The notes beneath the pieces were generated by a model. That model did no database searches. It saw nothing but the letters and a program-made list of their open reading frames with translations, and was not told the origin of the DNA. Made by a program: the position numbers and the translations under genes. A DNA stretch of 64,000 nt from Aristolochia californica (taxonomy: Eukaryota > Streptophyta > Magnoliopsida > Piperales > Aristolochiaceae), in NCBI GenBank assembly GCA_029961685.1, contig JARWKL010000012.1:18151227-18215226 (forward strand), read 5' to 3'. Below are positions 21,101 through 31,179 of this stretch, piece after piece (positions within the stretch are counted from its first letter, which is position 1; each line of letters starts with the position of its first letter).

Positions 21101-22200
21101 TGGAAGTGGGACTAGAGCCCATGTCTGATTTTCATAAAGTGTTTGCATTTCTTCATCCATTGCTTCTTTCCACCCTGGGTGTTTGAGAACCTCCTGATAG
21201 GACTATGGTACAGATATGGAAAAAATAGCAGAAAGAAATTGACAACATTTAGGGGACAGATGATGATGAGACACAAAATGGGATGAGATGTAGAGGGTAT
21301 GGTGCATGATATGGTTTTTTTTCTTTGTGCGATTGGACGAGTATCATATTCTGGGCCAAAAACAACTGGAGAAGATGGATTTACCTCGGTGGGATCCGTA
21401 AACTCAATCGGTGTGGTGTCAGCCGGTGTTTCTGAGGGCTGAGAAGTTTCTGTAACACGGGGCACAATCGGTCGAGGAGAACCTGGTATTGAAAATAAAC
21501 TTGGAGGAGCATTGTCAGAATAGTATGGAGAGTCTTCAAAAAATGTGACGTCCCTGGACACAAGTAAACGCTGAACAGTGGGATTATAACAAACATAACC
21601 CTTTTGTGTACAAGAGTATCCTAGAATGATACACTTGATAGATTTAGGATTAAGTTTACTATGTTTTGGGGAGGAATATGGACAAAACATTGACACTCAA
21701 AGATTTTCAAGGGCAGTGAAAATGGATCATCATTTGGTAACAATATAGAGTAGGGAGATTTATTACCAAGAACAGAAGATGGCAAACGATTTATAAGAAA
21801 ACTTGCTGTAAGGACTGCATGAGGCCAATAAAAGTATGAAATTTTCATGGTATATAATAAACCTCGAGCTACCTCAAGAATATGATGATTTTTTCATTCG
21901 CCTACACCATTTTGTTGAGGAGTGTAGGTACATGATGTTTGATGGATAATGCCATTTTCTTGACAAAAAGAATCAAGTTCTTTGGAAAGGTATTCTTTGG
22001 CATTATCAGACCAAAGTATTTTTATGTTCTGACCAAACTGAGTGAGTACCATAGCATGAAAAAACTTAAAAATCAATGGTATCTCAGAACGCTCCTTAAA
22101 TAAAAATAACCAAGTGGTACGAGTGAAGTCATCAATAAATGTAATAAAATACCTAACTTGAGAAATATTTGAGACGCTCAAAGGTCCCCCATACATTAGT
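21101..22200 (-). pseudogene. Copia-3 integrase and linker
   Basis: Frame 22196-21894 has F-I-D-D-F-T-R-T-T-W, I-L-W-S-D-N-A-K-E-Y (Asp) and T-P-Q-Q-N-G-V-G-E (Glu). Then Y-F-Y-W-P-H-A-V-L-T-A-S-F-L-I-N-R-L-P, K-C-I-I-L-G-Y-S-C-T-Q-K-G-Y and a Pro/Thr-rich linker to 21112. Two frame changes. The sequence corresponds closely to the Copia-2 integrase on either side of hAT-2. Confidence 0.9.
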
Positions 22201-22985
22201 ATGAATTAATAAAAATGGAGTAATACTTTTGACTTCTGGACAAGGTGAGTATGTAGTCCTTTGATGTTTACTCAATTGACAAACTTCACAATTAAACTCG
22301 GACCTGACTTTAAGAGTAGGAAACATATAATGAAGAGATTGTGAAGATGGATGTCCCAACCGGTTGTGTGATAGCCTTGTCTCATTTTCATTGATGGAAA
22401 CAATATTTATTTTTGGCACACCAGGTAGTATAGCTCCCCTTGTTCACGGCCTCCACCAATCACCTACTTCATTATAGGATCCTTAAATACACATGAAGTG
22501 GGTGAGAAGGTGATAGAGCAATTAAAATACTTTGTCATCTGACTAACATATAATAGATTCAAAGGGAAGGTAGGAACAAATAGAATATCAGTGAGCGGAA
22601 GTGATGGTGTACCGGAAGTGGATCCTTTTCCTTGAACGTTGGTTTGAGAATCGTCAGCTATGGTAACAAAATGTAATAAATGTCTGTTACCTATAAGATT
22701 CTCGGAGGCTCCTGAGTCAATTATCCAGGATGAAGATGAGGCAGATAGCATACCTAGAGCAGTGGTGGCAGCGGTATGTAATGAGGAATTTGGAGAAGAA
22801 CCAATCATTTTCTGAAACAACTCATATTCTTCAACAGTAAAAATTTTCTTTTCAGTTAATTTTGTGGGTTGATCCTCCTTTGTATCTCCTACCAAGGCTT
22901 GATTAGCCTTTGTCAAGTTTGCGTTGTCATTGGCATTATAAAATATTTCTCCATAGTGACCATTTTTTCCACAGTAAGAGCATGT
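22201..22985 (-). pseudogene. Copia-3 protease and GAG-pre-integrase
   Basis: The protease motif W-I-I-D-S-G-A-S-E-N (intact D-S-G) is at about 22690-22735, followed by D-I-L-F-V-P-T-F-P-L-N-L-L-Y-V-S. Downstream, S-H-N-R-L-G-H-P and C-E-V-C-Q-L-S-K-H-Q-R-T mark the pre-integrase zinc site. A stop/shift near 22464 separates the two. Confidence 0.9.
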
Positions 22986-23385
22986 ATCGATAGTGTGGCC
23001 ATATGTCCCACAATGAGTGCATTCTTTCCACAATTTTTCATGTTTTTGATTAGCCAACTAATCACAATGGTATCATTTTTTAACTATTTTTTTTGTAAAA
23101 AATGTCTTCTTGATCAATAGGTGGTCCACGGTTGGTGAGATGACCAAGTAGGTCATTTGTTATAAAAAACCTCCAAACCGATGTGGACCAACTCATAAAA
23201 TTTGATACTCTTCGTAAGGGTATTATGGTAATTCTGAGTATACCACCTTTGCTACTCACATTTTCTTTAGCCATAATAGGCACTTCAATGAAAATAATTC
23301 TCCAAAAAAATTCTAATAAAAATATCCAAGTAGTATTCTTCAAACAACTTGGTGCATGGAGAAATTTAGCATTGGCACTAAACAA
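22986..23385 (-). pseudogene. Copia-3 gag with central deletion
   Basis: The N-terminal capsid start (K-G-G-I-L-R-I-T-I-I-P-L-R, 23300-23080) is fused after V-I-S-W-L directly to the zinc-knuckle region. The Copia-2 gag has ~400 bp between these points, so the UBN2 core is deleted. Two knuckles follow: C-T-H-C-G-T-Y-G-H-T-I-D-T-C (complete) and C-S-Y-C-G-K-N-G-H-Y-G-E-I-F (last Cys lost). Capsid assembly would be impossible. Confidence 0.85.
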
Positions 23386-23781
23386 TCATTATTTTTATTT
23401 TATTTTTATTAAATAACTACTCATAATAGACTAAATATTAATCTTCTATATCAGGGGAATCTTGTTTCCATGATTTTTTTTCAACAATCTGATCATGGAC
23501 TGGTCTCGGTTAACAGAAATTCCAAATCGACAAAATTGCTTTGATAGCTTCTTCTAGATCGAGAGGCATTCATATCCACAATCTCATAAGATGAAAAACA
23601 TTCACATACCCATCTTTAAATCATCTTCTAAATCTAGAAACCAGTAACATGAAGTAATAAAAAAATAATGAAGGAAGTTATCTCACACTTTTTGATATTC
23701 GTTCACAAGGAGCCTTCTATGAGTGATGTTGATCATATATTCTTAGAGCATTCCTTTTGATGTAGGGATCCTAAATTTTAT

Positions 23782-24399
23782 GCTTTGATACCATGTTGAA
23801 TTTAGAATCCCTTTTCTAATATTCCGAGCAAGGGAAGAAAGAAAGAAAAAGGAGAAAAGGGGAAGAAGGCTCTCGGGTAGAGCGAAGAAGAGAAGAGGAA
23901 CAAGGTGTGCGCCAAGCAAAGAGAGAGAGATTTACTCACGAGAGAATTATAGAACTTGGTTAATTCCAAATTACAACACCTCTATTTATAGTAGAGGAAG
24001 TGATAAAATCCTTATACAATTAACCTTTAAATCTTCTAAATACTTCCCAACTCTTAACTCTCTAAGATAAGTCTATCATGAAAGGATAACACAATCTAAT
24101 AGAGTTCTAATATAAGTTGAACTATAACTCTTCTTCAAGAACGTGGACATAAGGGAGAAGGCCAGCTCGTGGCCTTATCCTTGTGGATCCCACGTGATCT
24201 TTTAGCTCATATTGATAAGATTCCAGCTCGTGGTATCTTTGTGGGTCCCACTTGATCTTCAAGTCTTCTAATTCATTCCAGCTTGTGCTTCTTGCCTTCT
24301 TAACTCGTGCTAGCTTGGGTGAGGACTCTTCTTGGCATCCCACATCCTCATGGTAGGTCCCACCAGCTTGTGCACCATGGTGGGTCCCACATTGTAAAA
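23782..24399 (-). repeat. Copia-3 5' LTR and PBS
   Basis: LTR 23794-24399 (606 bp) with PBS 23782-23793. It contains CTCTATTTATAGTAGAGG, a TATA-like element in a short palindrome near 23990. The outer end (sense TG..ACAATGTGGG) merges with an A-run at 24396-24403. Confidence 0.88.
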
Positions 24400-25364
24400 A
24401 AAACATTCCTTTGAAAAACAACTCTAGTTTTGTCCATTTGTACTCAATCAGATCATTCTGATTCAAGGACTGAAAAACCAGATCATCAAGACAGAGAAAT
24501 TTTTTAAGAAAAATGGTTTTGGATGACTTAATCTTATGCCCATTTTCGTTTTTTCTTTAGAGCATGGATTCATATAGCAATAGTTTTGAAATGCTACCAA
24601 TTTGTTCTTCTGAAAAACTTGAGTGGAGTTAGCTTTAAGAGAGTACTTCAAACAATTTGAGTCTGTTCAAGAGCCATGAGGAAGAGATAGCCGAAGTTCA
24701 AGAAATTATTTTTTTTTCAAGTGTTTGCGATCTCGCACGTGCGAAATTGCACGAGCGAAGGTCACACATGCAAAATTGCAAGATGTCTTCGCGTGCGCAG
24801 GGGGGAAAAATTATTTCTCCCCCAATTTAGGTCTCTGGTTTTCCACCAAGACGACGCGGGGGGCAGGGTGGTCTAATGGCATCGACGAGGAGCTATCGTC
24901 GGGGCTGACGACTGCGACGAAAGCGGCAACGACAGAAGCGACGGTGAAGGTAGCGGCTACCAAGATGATGCAGGGGTAAGGGAGTCTATGATGAAGGCGA
25001 CCAACGAGCAGATGTCGACGACGATGGAGGCGGCCACAGTAGCGGATGGGAGGGGCTCGACAGTGATAAGGATCAATGATGGCAGACGAGAGGAGGAAGA
25101 AATCGAACTCGAACTCGAAGAGTCAAAGACGATTCCTGTTCCCACCTCCCGCCTCCCGGGCCCTCTTTAAGTTAACGAGCTGGCTCACAACCTTTCGAAC
25201 CGAACCATGGTTCGGTTGAGCTCGGCCTGTTAACACAAACAAGCCTTATTTTGATCTCGAACTCGGTTCGAGATCCAGATAAATTGAATTGAACAGAGCC
25301 GAAACCGAGCCGAGCTCGAGCCGGTCGCGAACTGGCTCGGTTCGATGCCACCCCTAGTTACCTT

Positions 25365-25935
25365 CATCAATATTGGGTTATAAGACTCCATATTCTATAA
25401 TATTTCCTAATGAAGACCCATTTTCTCTTCCCGTAAAGGTTTTTGGATGTGTATGCTTTGTCCATATCACATCTCCTCAGAAAAATAAACTTGCTCCCCG
25501 TTCTATGAAGTGCATTTTTTTGGGTTACTCTCGCACCCAAAAAGATTATGCCTATTACCATCCTATCCTCGAAGGTTACTCATGTCTCGGGATGTGACTT
25601 TTTTTAGGACAGCTCATTTTACTCCTCAGAAGATGGTCCCCGAGGTTTGTCCTTCCCTCCTACCGCTCCTTGTCCAATTGTGCCTTTTAATGCCGATGTT
25701 ACTCCGCCCCCCTGAAGCATCGGCCGACTCCTCACCTGTGGAGTTTTCGGATCCTGCTGAGGTAAGTCCTTCTCATATTCCATTTGGTCCACTGTTTGAT
25801 ACTCGGTCCATTGCTCTAATAAAAGAATGTCGTTCATGTACTACTTCTCATCCTATATCCAACTATATGTCTCGCCATCGTTTGTCTTCTGCTTGTTCTT
25901 AGTTCCTTGCATCTCTTTTTTCCACTTCTATTCCG
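25365..25935 (+). pseudogene. Copia-2 integrase C-terminus and linker
   Basis: Resumes after the hAT-2 TSD: Y-K-T-P-Y-S-I-I-F-P-N, V-F-G-C-V-C-F-V-H, K-C-I-F-L-G-Y-S-R-T-Q-K-D-Y-A-Y-Y, then S-R-D-V-T-F-F-R and a Pro/Ser-rich linker (D-S-S-P-V-E-F-S-D-P-A-E-V). A frame change occurs near 25570 and TAG at ~25900. Confidence 0.87.
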
Positions 25936-26990
25936 TAGTCCTATCAGGAGGCCCTGCAACATCCAGGATGGAAGGCGGCTTTGGATGATGAAGTGCAAGC
26001 CTTACATGAGAATCAAACATGGCATTTAGCACCGCTTCTGAAAGGTAAGAAACCAGTGGGTTGTAAATGGGTGTTTTCCGTCAAACACAATCCAGATGGG
26101 TTCGTTGTTTGTCTTAAGGCTTGACTCGTCGCTAAAAAGTACAATCAATGTTATGGAGTAGATTATGAGGAGACTTTCTTTCTTGTTGCCAAGTTAAATT
26201 CAGTACGTATCTTATTATCACTCGCCGCTAACTCTTTATGGCCCGTCTATCAACTCGATGTCAAAAATACTTTCTTAAATGGCAATATACGCAAGGAAAT
26301 TTATATGGTTCAACCACCAGGTTATGTGGTTGAAGGGGAGTCCGTATGTTGTTTAAAGAAGTCCTTATATGGGCTTAAACAGTCCCCTCGGGCCTGGTTT
26401 GATAAATTTAGCCAAGCATTATTATGGTTTGGACTTTGTCGATGCTTAGTAGATCATTCAGTATATTTTAAAGATACCTCAAAAGGTAAGATATTATTGA
26501 TTGTGTATGTTGATGATATTATATTAACTGGCAATGATGCGCATGACATACAAGAAGTAAAAAAACATGATATGTCATGAATTCAAAACTAAAGATCTTA
26601 GACTTCTAAATTATTTTCTGGGCATGGAAGCTCTTCAACCCAAACATAGGATAATATTATCCCAAATGAAGTATGTCTTGGACCTCCTCGAAGATATGGG
26701 AATGATGGGGTGTCGTCCAACTGATACACCTATGGATGCTAATATAAATTATGTATAAGTTCTAGAGAAGATATTGATATTGGCAAATATCAAAGGCTTG
26801 TGGGCAAACTTATCTACCTCACTGTAACTAGACTAGACATATCATATGTTGTAAGTGTGATGAGTCAGTACATGTATTAACCACAACTTACCCATTGGTC
26901 GGCCTTGGAGAGAATATTACAATAATTAAAAGGGGCCCCATGAAGATGATTGCTTTATAAGAAAAAATGACCACTTCAACATAGAAGGTT
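25936..26990 (+). pseudogene. Copia-2 reverse transcriptase
   Basis: Starts W-K-A-A-L-D-D-E-V-Q-A-L and G-C-K-W-V-F-S-V-K. Then V-Y-Q-L-D-V-K-N-T-F-L-N-G (first Asp), S-L-Y-G-L-K-Q-S-P-R-A-W-F, V-Y-V-D-D-I-I-L-T-G-N-D (catalytic box) and Y-F-L-G-M-E-A-L. TGA near 26124, TGA at 26578 and later stops break it. Confidence 0.9.
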
Positions 26991-27465
26991 TCTCAGATGC
27001 GGATTGGACTAGATCACCTGATGATAGGAAGTCCACTTCTGGATATTGCACTCTTATTAGAGGGAAGCTGGTTACATGGAGAAGTAAGAAGCAAAATATG
27101 GGTGCAAGATCTAGTGAAGAAGCAGAATATAGGGTTATGGCTGACACAGTTATTGAACTCTTATGGATCAGATCCCTTCTTACCGAATTAGGATTTTATA
27201 AAGGAGGTTCTATGAGTCTACATTGCGATAACCAAACAGCCATTCATATTACTTCGAATCCAGTCTTCCCTGAAAGGACCAAACACATCGAGGTGGACTG
27301 CCACTTTATACGAGAGAAATTTCAAGCGAGTATAATCTCCCTCAAACATGTTTCATCATAAGAGCAAGTAGCAGATATTCTTACTAAACCTATTACGTCT
27401 AAGATCCTATCCTTTATATGTGGCAAGCTGAGTATCTATGATGTTTTTTCTCCTCCAACTTGAGG
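26991..27465 (+). pseudogene. Copia-2 RNase H
   Basis: The first Asp region F-S-D-A-D-W lies at about 26990. Frame 27098-27361 has S-S-E-E-A-E-Y-R-V-M-A (Glu), L-H-C-D-N-Q-T-A-I-H-I (Asp) and T-K-H-I-E-V-D-C-H-F-I. After TAA at 27359 it continues A-D-I-L-T-K-P-I to Y-D-V-F-S-P-P-T just before the purine tract. Confidence 0.9.
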
Positions 27466-27855
27466 GGGAGTGTTAGAAGAGTGGGCTCAAGTCGACACGT
27501 CCAAGAAAAGAAAGCCCACACATCTAAGAGGTGGCATATGGGTAAATAAGTAGACTTCTTGTAAAGATGACATGAAGTTGTAAATACTTATCTTTTTATG
27601 TCTCTTCTTTTATAATGTTGTAGCCCTTAAAGGGCATTGTAAAAGCTATAAATAGAGGACCTGGATAAGAGGTAGAGCATTCAAGCTCTCTCCTCTTTTT
27701 CCCAAAAATTTGTCCAAGCTCTCTCCATTGGTAGGCGCTCTCCCTCTTATCTTCCATCCAAGCTCTCTCCCTTGGTGATTGATCTCTTCTCTCTCTCTTC
27801 TCCTTCTTCTTCTTAGTTTGGTTGAAGTTCTTATCATGGGATCCTAAATTTTACA
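27459..27855 (+). repeat. Copia-2 polypurine tract and 3' LTR
   Basis: CTTGAGGGGGAG (27459-27470), then the LTR TGTTAGAAG...TTTTACA (27471-27855, 385 bp), followed by the TSD GTTAT. Contains GCTATAAATAGAGG as a TATA-like element near 27642. It lacks the 40-bp duplication seen in the 5' LTR. Confidence 0.93.
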
Positions 27856-27860
27856 GTTAT

Positions 27861-28086
27861 CATTAAAAGCAATGTGAGAGTCAACTTATGGTCAATAAGA
27901 GGCAATGTGGAGCAGTAGGAAATGAGTAGCAGTGGTTAGAGGTAAGGGTCAATGGCCAACAACACCATAACATGAGGGTAGTGAGCTAACACAACATGGG
28001 GGAGGAGAGAAGGAAGAACAGAGATAAAAATAAGGAGGGGAAGAAGAAATTGTTGGCGCAAGATCCCCATTGAGATAATTTGAGGA
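27861..28086. other. Short unique interval
   Basis: Purine-rich spacer (repeated GGAG/AGAG words) between Copia-2 and the solo LTR. No feature recognised. Confidence 0.5.
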
Positions 28087-28727
28087 TGTTGAATTTAGGA
28101 TCCCTTTTCCATGATCAAGAACAAGAGAAAGAAGAAAGAAAAATGAAAAAAGGGGAGGAAAGCTCTTGGTAGAGAAGAGAAAAAATAAAAAAGAAAAGGG
28201 TGAGTTGCGTCAAGTGAGGAGGGGGAGAGAGAGAACTAACTCGAGATTGAATGTGTGACTTGATTAATTCCGAATTACAACTCCTCTATTTATAGTAGAG
28301 GAGGAGGTAGAGTCCTTATACAACTTGTCATTCAATCCTAATTACATTCCAACTCTAACTCTTCAATATAAGTAAGTCTATTCAAACTAGAACTCCTAGA
28401 AGACTAATTGGAGTAGAACTAGGATTCCTTTATTACCCACGAGATTATAAGGGATAAACCAGCTCGTGGCCTTATCCTTGTGGGCCCCTCATGAGCCTCT
28501 AGCGTACCTTGATAAGAGTGCCAACTCATGAGATCTTTGTGGGTCCCACTTGATCTTCAAGTCTTCTAAATCAATTTAGTTTTTGCTTCTTGATTCCTTA
28601 ACTCGTGCTTGCTTTGGGAGATGACTCTTCTTGGTGTCCCAAGTCCTCTAGGATTCTTCTTCATGACCTACGTCCTCATGGTGGGTCCCACCAGCTTGAA
28701 CACCATGGTGGGCCCCACATTGTAACA
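28087..28727 (-). mobile_element. Solo LTR of the Copia-3 family
   Basis: 641 bp, plus reading TGTTGAATTTAGGATCC...CACATTGTAACA, the same order of motifs as the Copia-3 LTRs (CTATTTATAGTAGAGGA, CCAGCTCGTGGCCTTATCC, GTGGGTCCCACTTGATCTTC). The flanks are GAGGA (28082-28086) and AAGGA (28728-28732), a TSD with one mismatch. No internal sequence remains, so it is a recombination product. It is about as long as the Copia-3 5' LTR plus ~35 bp. Confidence 0.9.
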
Positions 28728-28732
28728 AAGGA

Positions 28733-29880
28733 TAAAAAATGCTGAAGTCGTTAGTAAAGTACATTAAAAATGCTTTTCAACTCATAAAACCCACAAAATT
28801 TGGCAGCTTACTCATTACATGACCAACTGAGTGACCCATAAAAAAGGGGGAAGGTAAACAGCTCATGCTAGAAAACACATTGTCCAAACAACCGAGCAAG
28901 CAAGAGGGTTCAACACAACAAGCAAGCAAAACCCCAATAAAGAGAGACAAAGAAGAAGAAAAGAAAAAAGTAAGTGTCTAGAGAAAGTCATCCTTTGAGA
29001 AAATAGTGTTTAACTTTATATTCATGTCATAAATGTTTATGATCTAAATGTACCCTGATGAGCATTTGCGTATTTTTGTAACAAGACTATTATAAATAGT
29101 GTTGAGTGGGTTGTATGAAGAAACGGACCCTAAGGAAGGAAGGGTTGAAGACTAGTCCACTTTAGTAAACTTCTCTTATTTGTCATCTAATAATTCTCAT
29201 CAAAGTCCATCATGTTTAGAAACATAGACCCCTATGGTGCATAATAAGCCCTCATTCAGCCAAAGTCTGCATGTCCATCCATGTTTTGCAGCCTCCACAA
29301 AGCTGGGGGCCTGATAGTCATGTACGATCCACCGAGCCCCTCGGAAACCCATCCGCGTGCCCTCCCTAGAGTGAGTTTTCTAGAAAAATCTACTCTCTTC
29401 ACTTCCTAGACCTACAAATATAACATAAAATGAAATTAAATCACATATAATTACAAGGAAGAAATAAGTGTCAATAATATTACATATACCATCTCATGAT
29501 ATGCTTGAAAAAATAACTTGGAGCCACGTTAATGTCAAATGATCTGTTTCCTTGCATTTTCTAAAGTTTTCTTTGAGACTCATTTTTGGAAATTTTTTTA
29601 CTTACATCACATAAAATGTCATTATTATAATAAAAATTTACCTCAAATTGCTCTATCAAGAAGACGTCTATATGTATCCATTGCCAATCCTCCATTGAAA
29701 CTCCTTGAAAATTTCAATGATGAGACGACCTCCCTCGTCATTTCTTCAAATTTGTTCAAATTTTTATCTCTGTAGCAATCAATGAAGGGTGGCCATTACA
29801 CCTTCTTTACGAAGGAAGGGTCACAATTACGAAAGATTCTGAACACTATCAAGTAGTTTTCATACAACACAGTCTTAATT
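28733..29880. other. No recognised gene
   Basis: 1.1 kb of mixed composition. A purine-rich stretch (28930-28990) and a small ORF (29539-29775) show no recognisable family. No TE end could be identified. Confidence 0.45.
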
Positions 29881-31179
29881 CTATTTATAAACAGAAGATT
29901 CTGTTATTTTGCCCAGAGCCTCGGCAGAGCCACCAACAGTCCTAGTGAATGACAGAAGGACATCAAAATCCACTCTTGCCATATCTACTCAGAAGAAATA
30001 TCTTCAGTTTACCCTTCAAAGACTAGTTGTTTCTTTTCCTGCAACCTCAGAATTGTGTTTTCAACAATTAAGAAGACCTGGGAATTGCTCCACTGCTGGA
30101 ATCCACCAAGGGTCCATTAAGAAGACCTGTTATCAATTCCAAATTACAACAACATCACTAAAATGAACTGATGACAAGTCCAAATGATATAAATCAATAA
30201 GGGGCACATTTGTGGAGTGGTAACATTAATAGGATAGACATCAGTAGCTAAATTGCTCACATTAATTCAGGGCCACGCCACCAGCTTTCAAGCTCATAAG
30301 AAAGATTTTGCAGTCTGGATCATCGGTGAATCTCTTGCAGTCATATAGTCATACTCCCAACTAATTGGACACACTTCACACCAAACTGCATGAAGTCTAT
30401 GCACTAATGCAAACAACATATATATGAATGTTTCCACGACCAGTAACATCAATAGCAACTTGAACCTTTTGAAGGGAATAGTTAATCAAATCCATGAATG
30501 AAGTAAACTGGCTGAACACTATTCCTTTTGCAGAACCATCACTTTCAACCATGAATCTGATCTCCTCCCTCTGCACAAAACTTAAAATTATATGATTGAT
30601 GGGAAGAAATGAATTAATTGAAACAAAAAAATGGAGAGGCTAGAGTCGAATAACCAGAGAAAATGTCCATTAAAATACTTGGAGAAATAGCTTTCAAGAT
30701 ACAATAGTTACCAGAGCTTCAATCTTTGTGCTAGTCTGAAATTCTTCAAGACAAATTTTGTTGAGGATACTTGAACGTTTGAAACCCTTAACGGTCAAAG
30801 CACCCTCTTCTGGACTCTTCTTTGCAGTGAAATCAACAGTTAAGAGGTTTTGAACATGAAGGACAAGCAACCTGTCCTAAGACTGCTGAGTATTCCATTA
30901 AACAGAACTTACAGAAACAATGCTCACATGCAGACACCTGAGGTAAGTAAGATAAGTAGAAGAACCAAGTTGGTCAAAAGAGAAGACTGATAACATTTAA
31001 CCATCTTGTTCTTGCACAGAAGCAAGAGTAAGAAAATGTTGCACCATAATTTTTCTCACCACTGGATCCTCTGCTTCCTCATGGCAAATCCCACAATCCT
31101 CTGCTTGTGGAACATTGGACTCAGCAGTAATCATATTTGCAGTTTTAGAATAGATAACAAGGTATGGACGATCAACAGT
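29881..31179 (-). pseudogene. RAD16-like SNF2 helicase/RING gene relic (six exons)
   Basis: Minus-strand exons: 31179-31060, 30937-30713, 30570-30466, 30385-30265, 30126-30013, 29941-29881. The first two introns have GT-AG ends that rejoin the frame: D-P-V/V-S-A-C-E-H-C-F-C, and E-A-L/R-E-E-I-R-F-M. The product is the C-terminal half of a plant RAD16-type repair ATPase: C-G-I-C-H-E...C-E-H-C-F-C-K-F-C...C-P-S-C RING finger, then helicase domain I-V-F-S-Q-F-T-S-F (motif IV) and F-L-M-S-L-K-A-G-G-V-A-L-N (motif V). Exon 4 is frameshifted. Exon 5 runs D-P-W-W-I-P-A-V-E-Q and then lacks the Q-x-x-R-x-x-R motif VI. The final exon keeps T-V-G-G-S-A-E-A-L-G-K but ends abnormally. N-terminal exons were not found. 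Confidence 0.85.

Larger units (their letters stand above)
19233..24399 (-). mobile_element. Copia-3: minus-strand Ty1/copia inside hAT-2
   Basis: 5' LTR 23794-24399 and 3' LTR 19233-19674 share long stretches (e.g. GAACGTGGACATAAGGGAG, GTGGGTCCCACTTGATCTTC). PBS TGGTATCAAAGC (23782-23793, minus) and a purine tract at 19675-19690 fix the orientation. The expected TSD (CAAAA at 19228-19232) is blurred by an A-run at the right end. gag has lost its middle, and pol is broken but fully represented. Confidence 0.92.
18915..25356 (-). mobile_element. hAT-2: hAT-like element inside Copia-2, carrying Copia-3
   Basis: Ends are TAGGCGTGGCATCGAATCG at 18915 and CGGTTCGATGCCACCCCTA ending at 25356, an inverted pair. 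The 8-bp TSD GTTACCTT is perfect (18907-18914 and 25357-25364). Own sequence is 18915-19232 plus 24400-25356 (~1.28 kb). The right end (24720-25356: GCACGTGCGA, GGGGGAGAAATAA on the complement, CG-rich tract) is the reverse complement of the left end of hAT-1, so both belong to one family in opposite orientation. No transposase was recognised. Confidence 0.9.
15438..27855 (+). mobile_element. Copia-2: Ty1/copia element with complete ends, outer layer of a three-level nest
   Basis: LTRs at 15438-15867 and 27471-27855 are flanked by perfect TSDs GTTAT (15433-15437 and 27856-27860). PBS TGGTATCAAAG follows the 5' LTR and the purine tract CTTGAGGGGGAG precedes the 3' LTR. gag, protease, integrase, RT and RNase H are in copia order, all with stops. 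The integrase is interrupted by hAT-2 (18915-25356), itself interrupted by Copia-3. Without the nested DNA the element is ~5.98 kb, a normal copia length. Its proteins resemble those of Copia-3 (shared R-S-L-L-T-E-L-G-F-Y-K in RNase H). Confidence 0.95.

Noticed and set aside
29909..30166. 85-aa plus-strand ORF
   Set aside because: It is antisense to the last exons of the RAD16-like relic, which are recognisable on the minus strand with splice sites.
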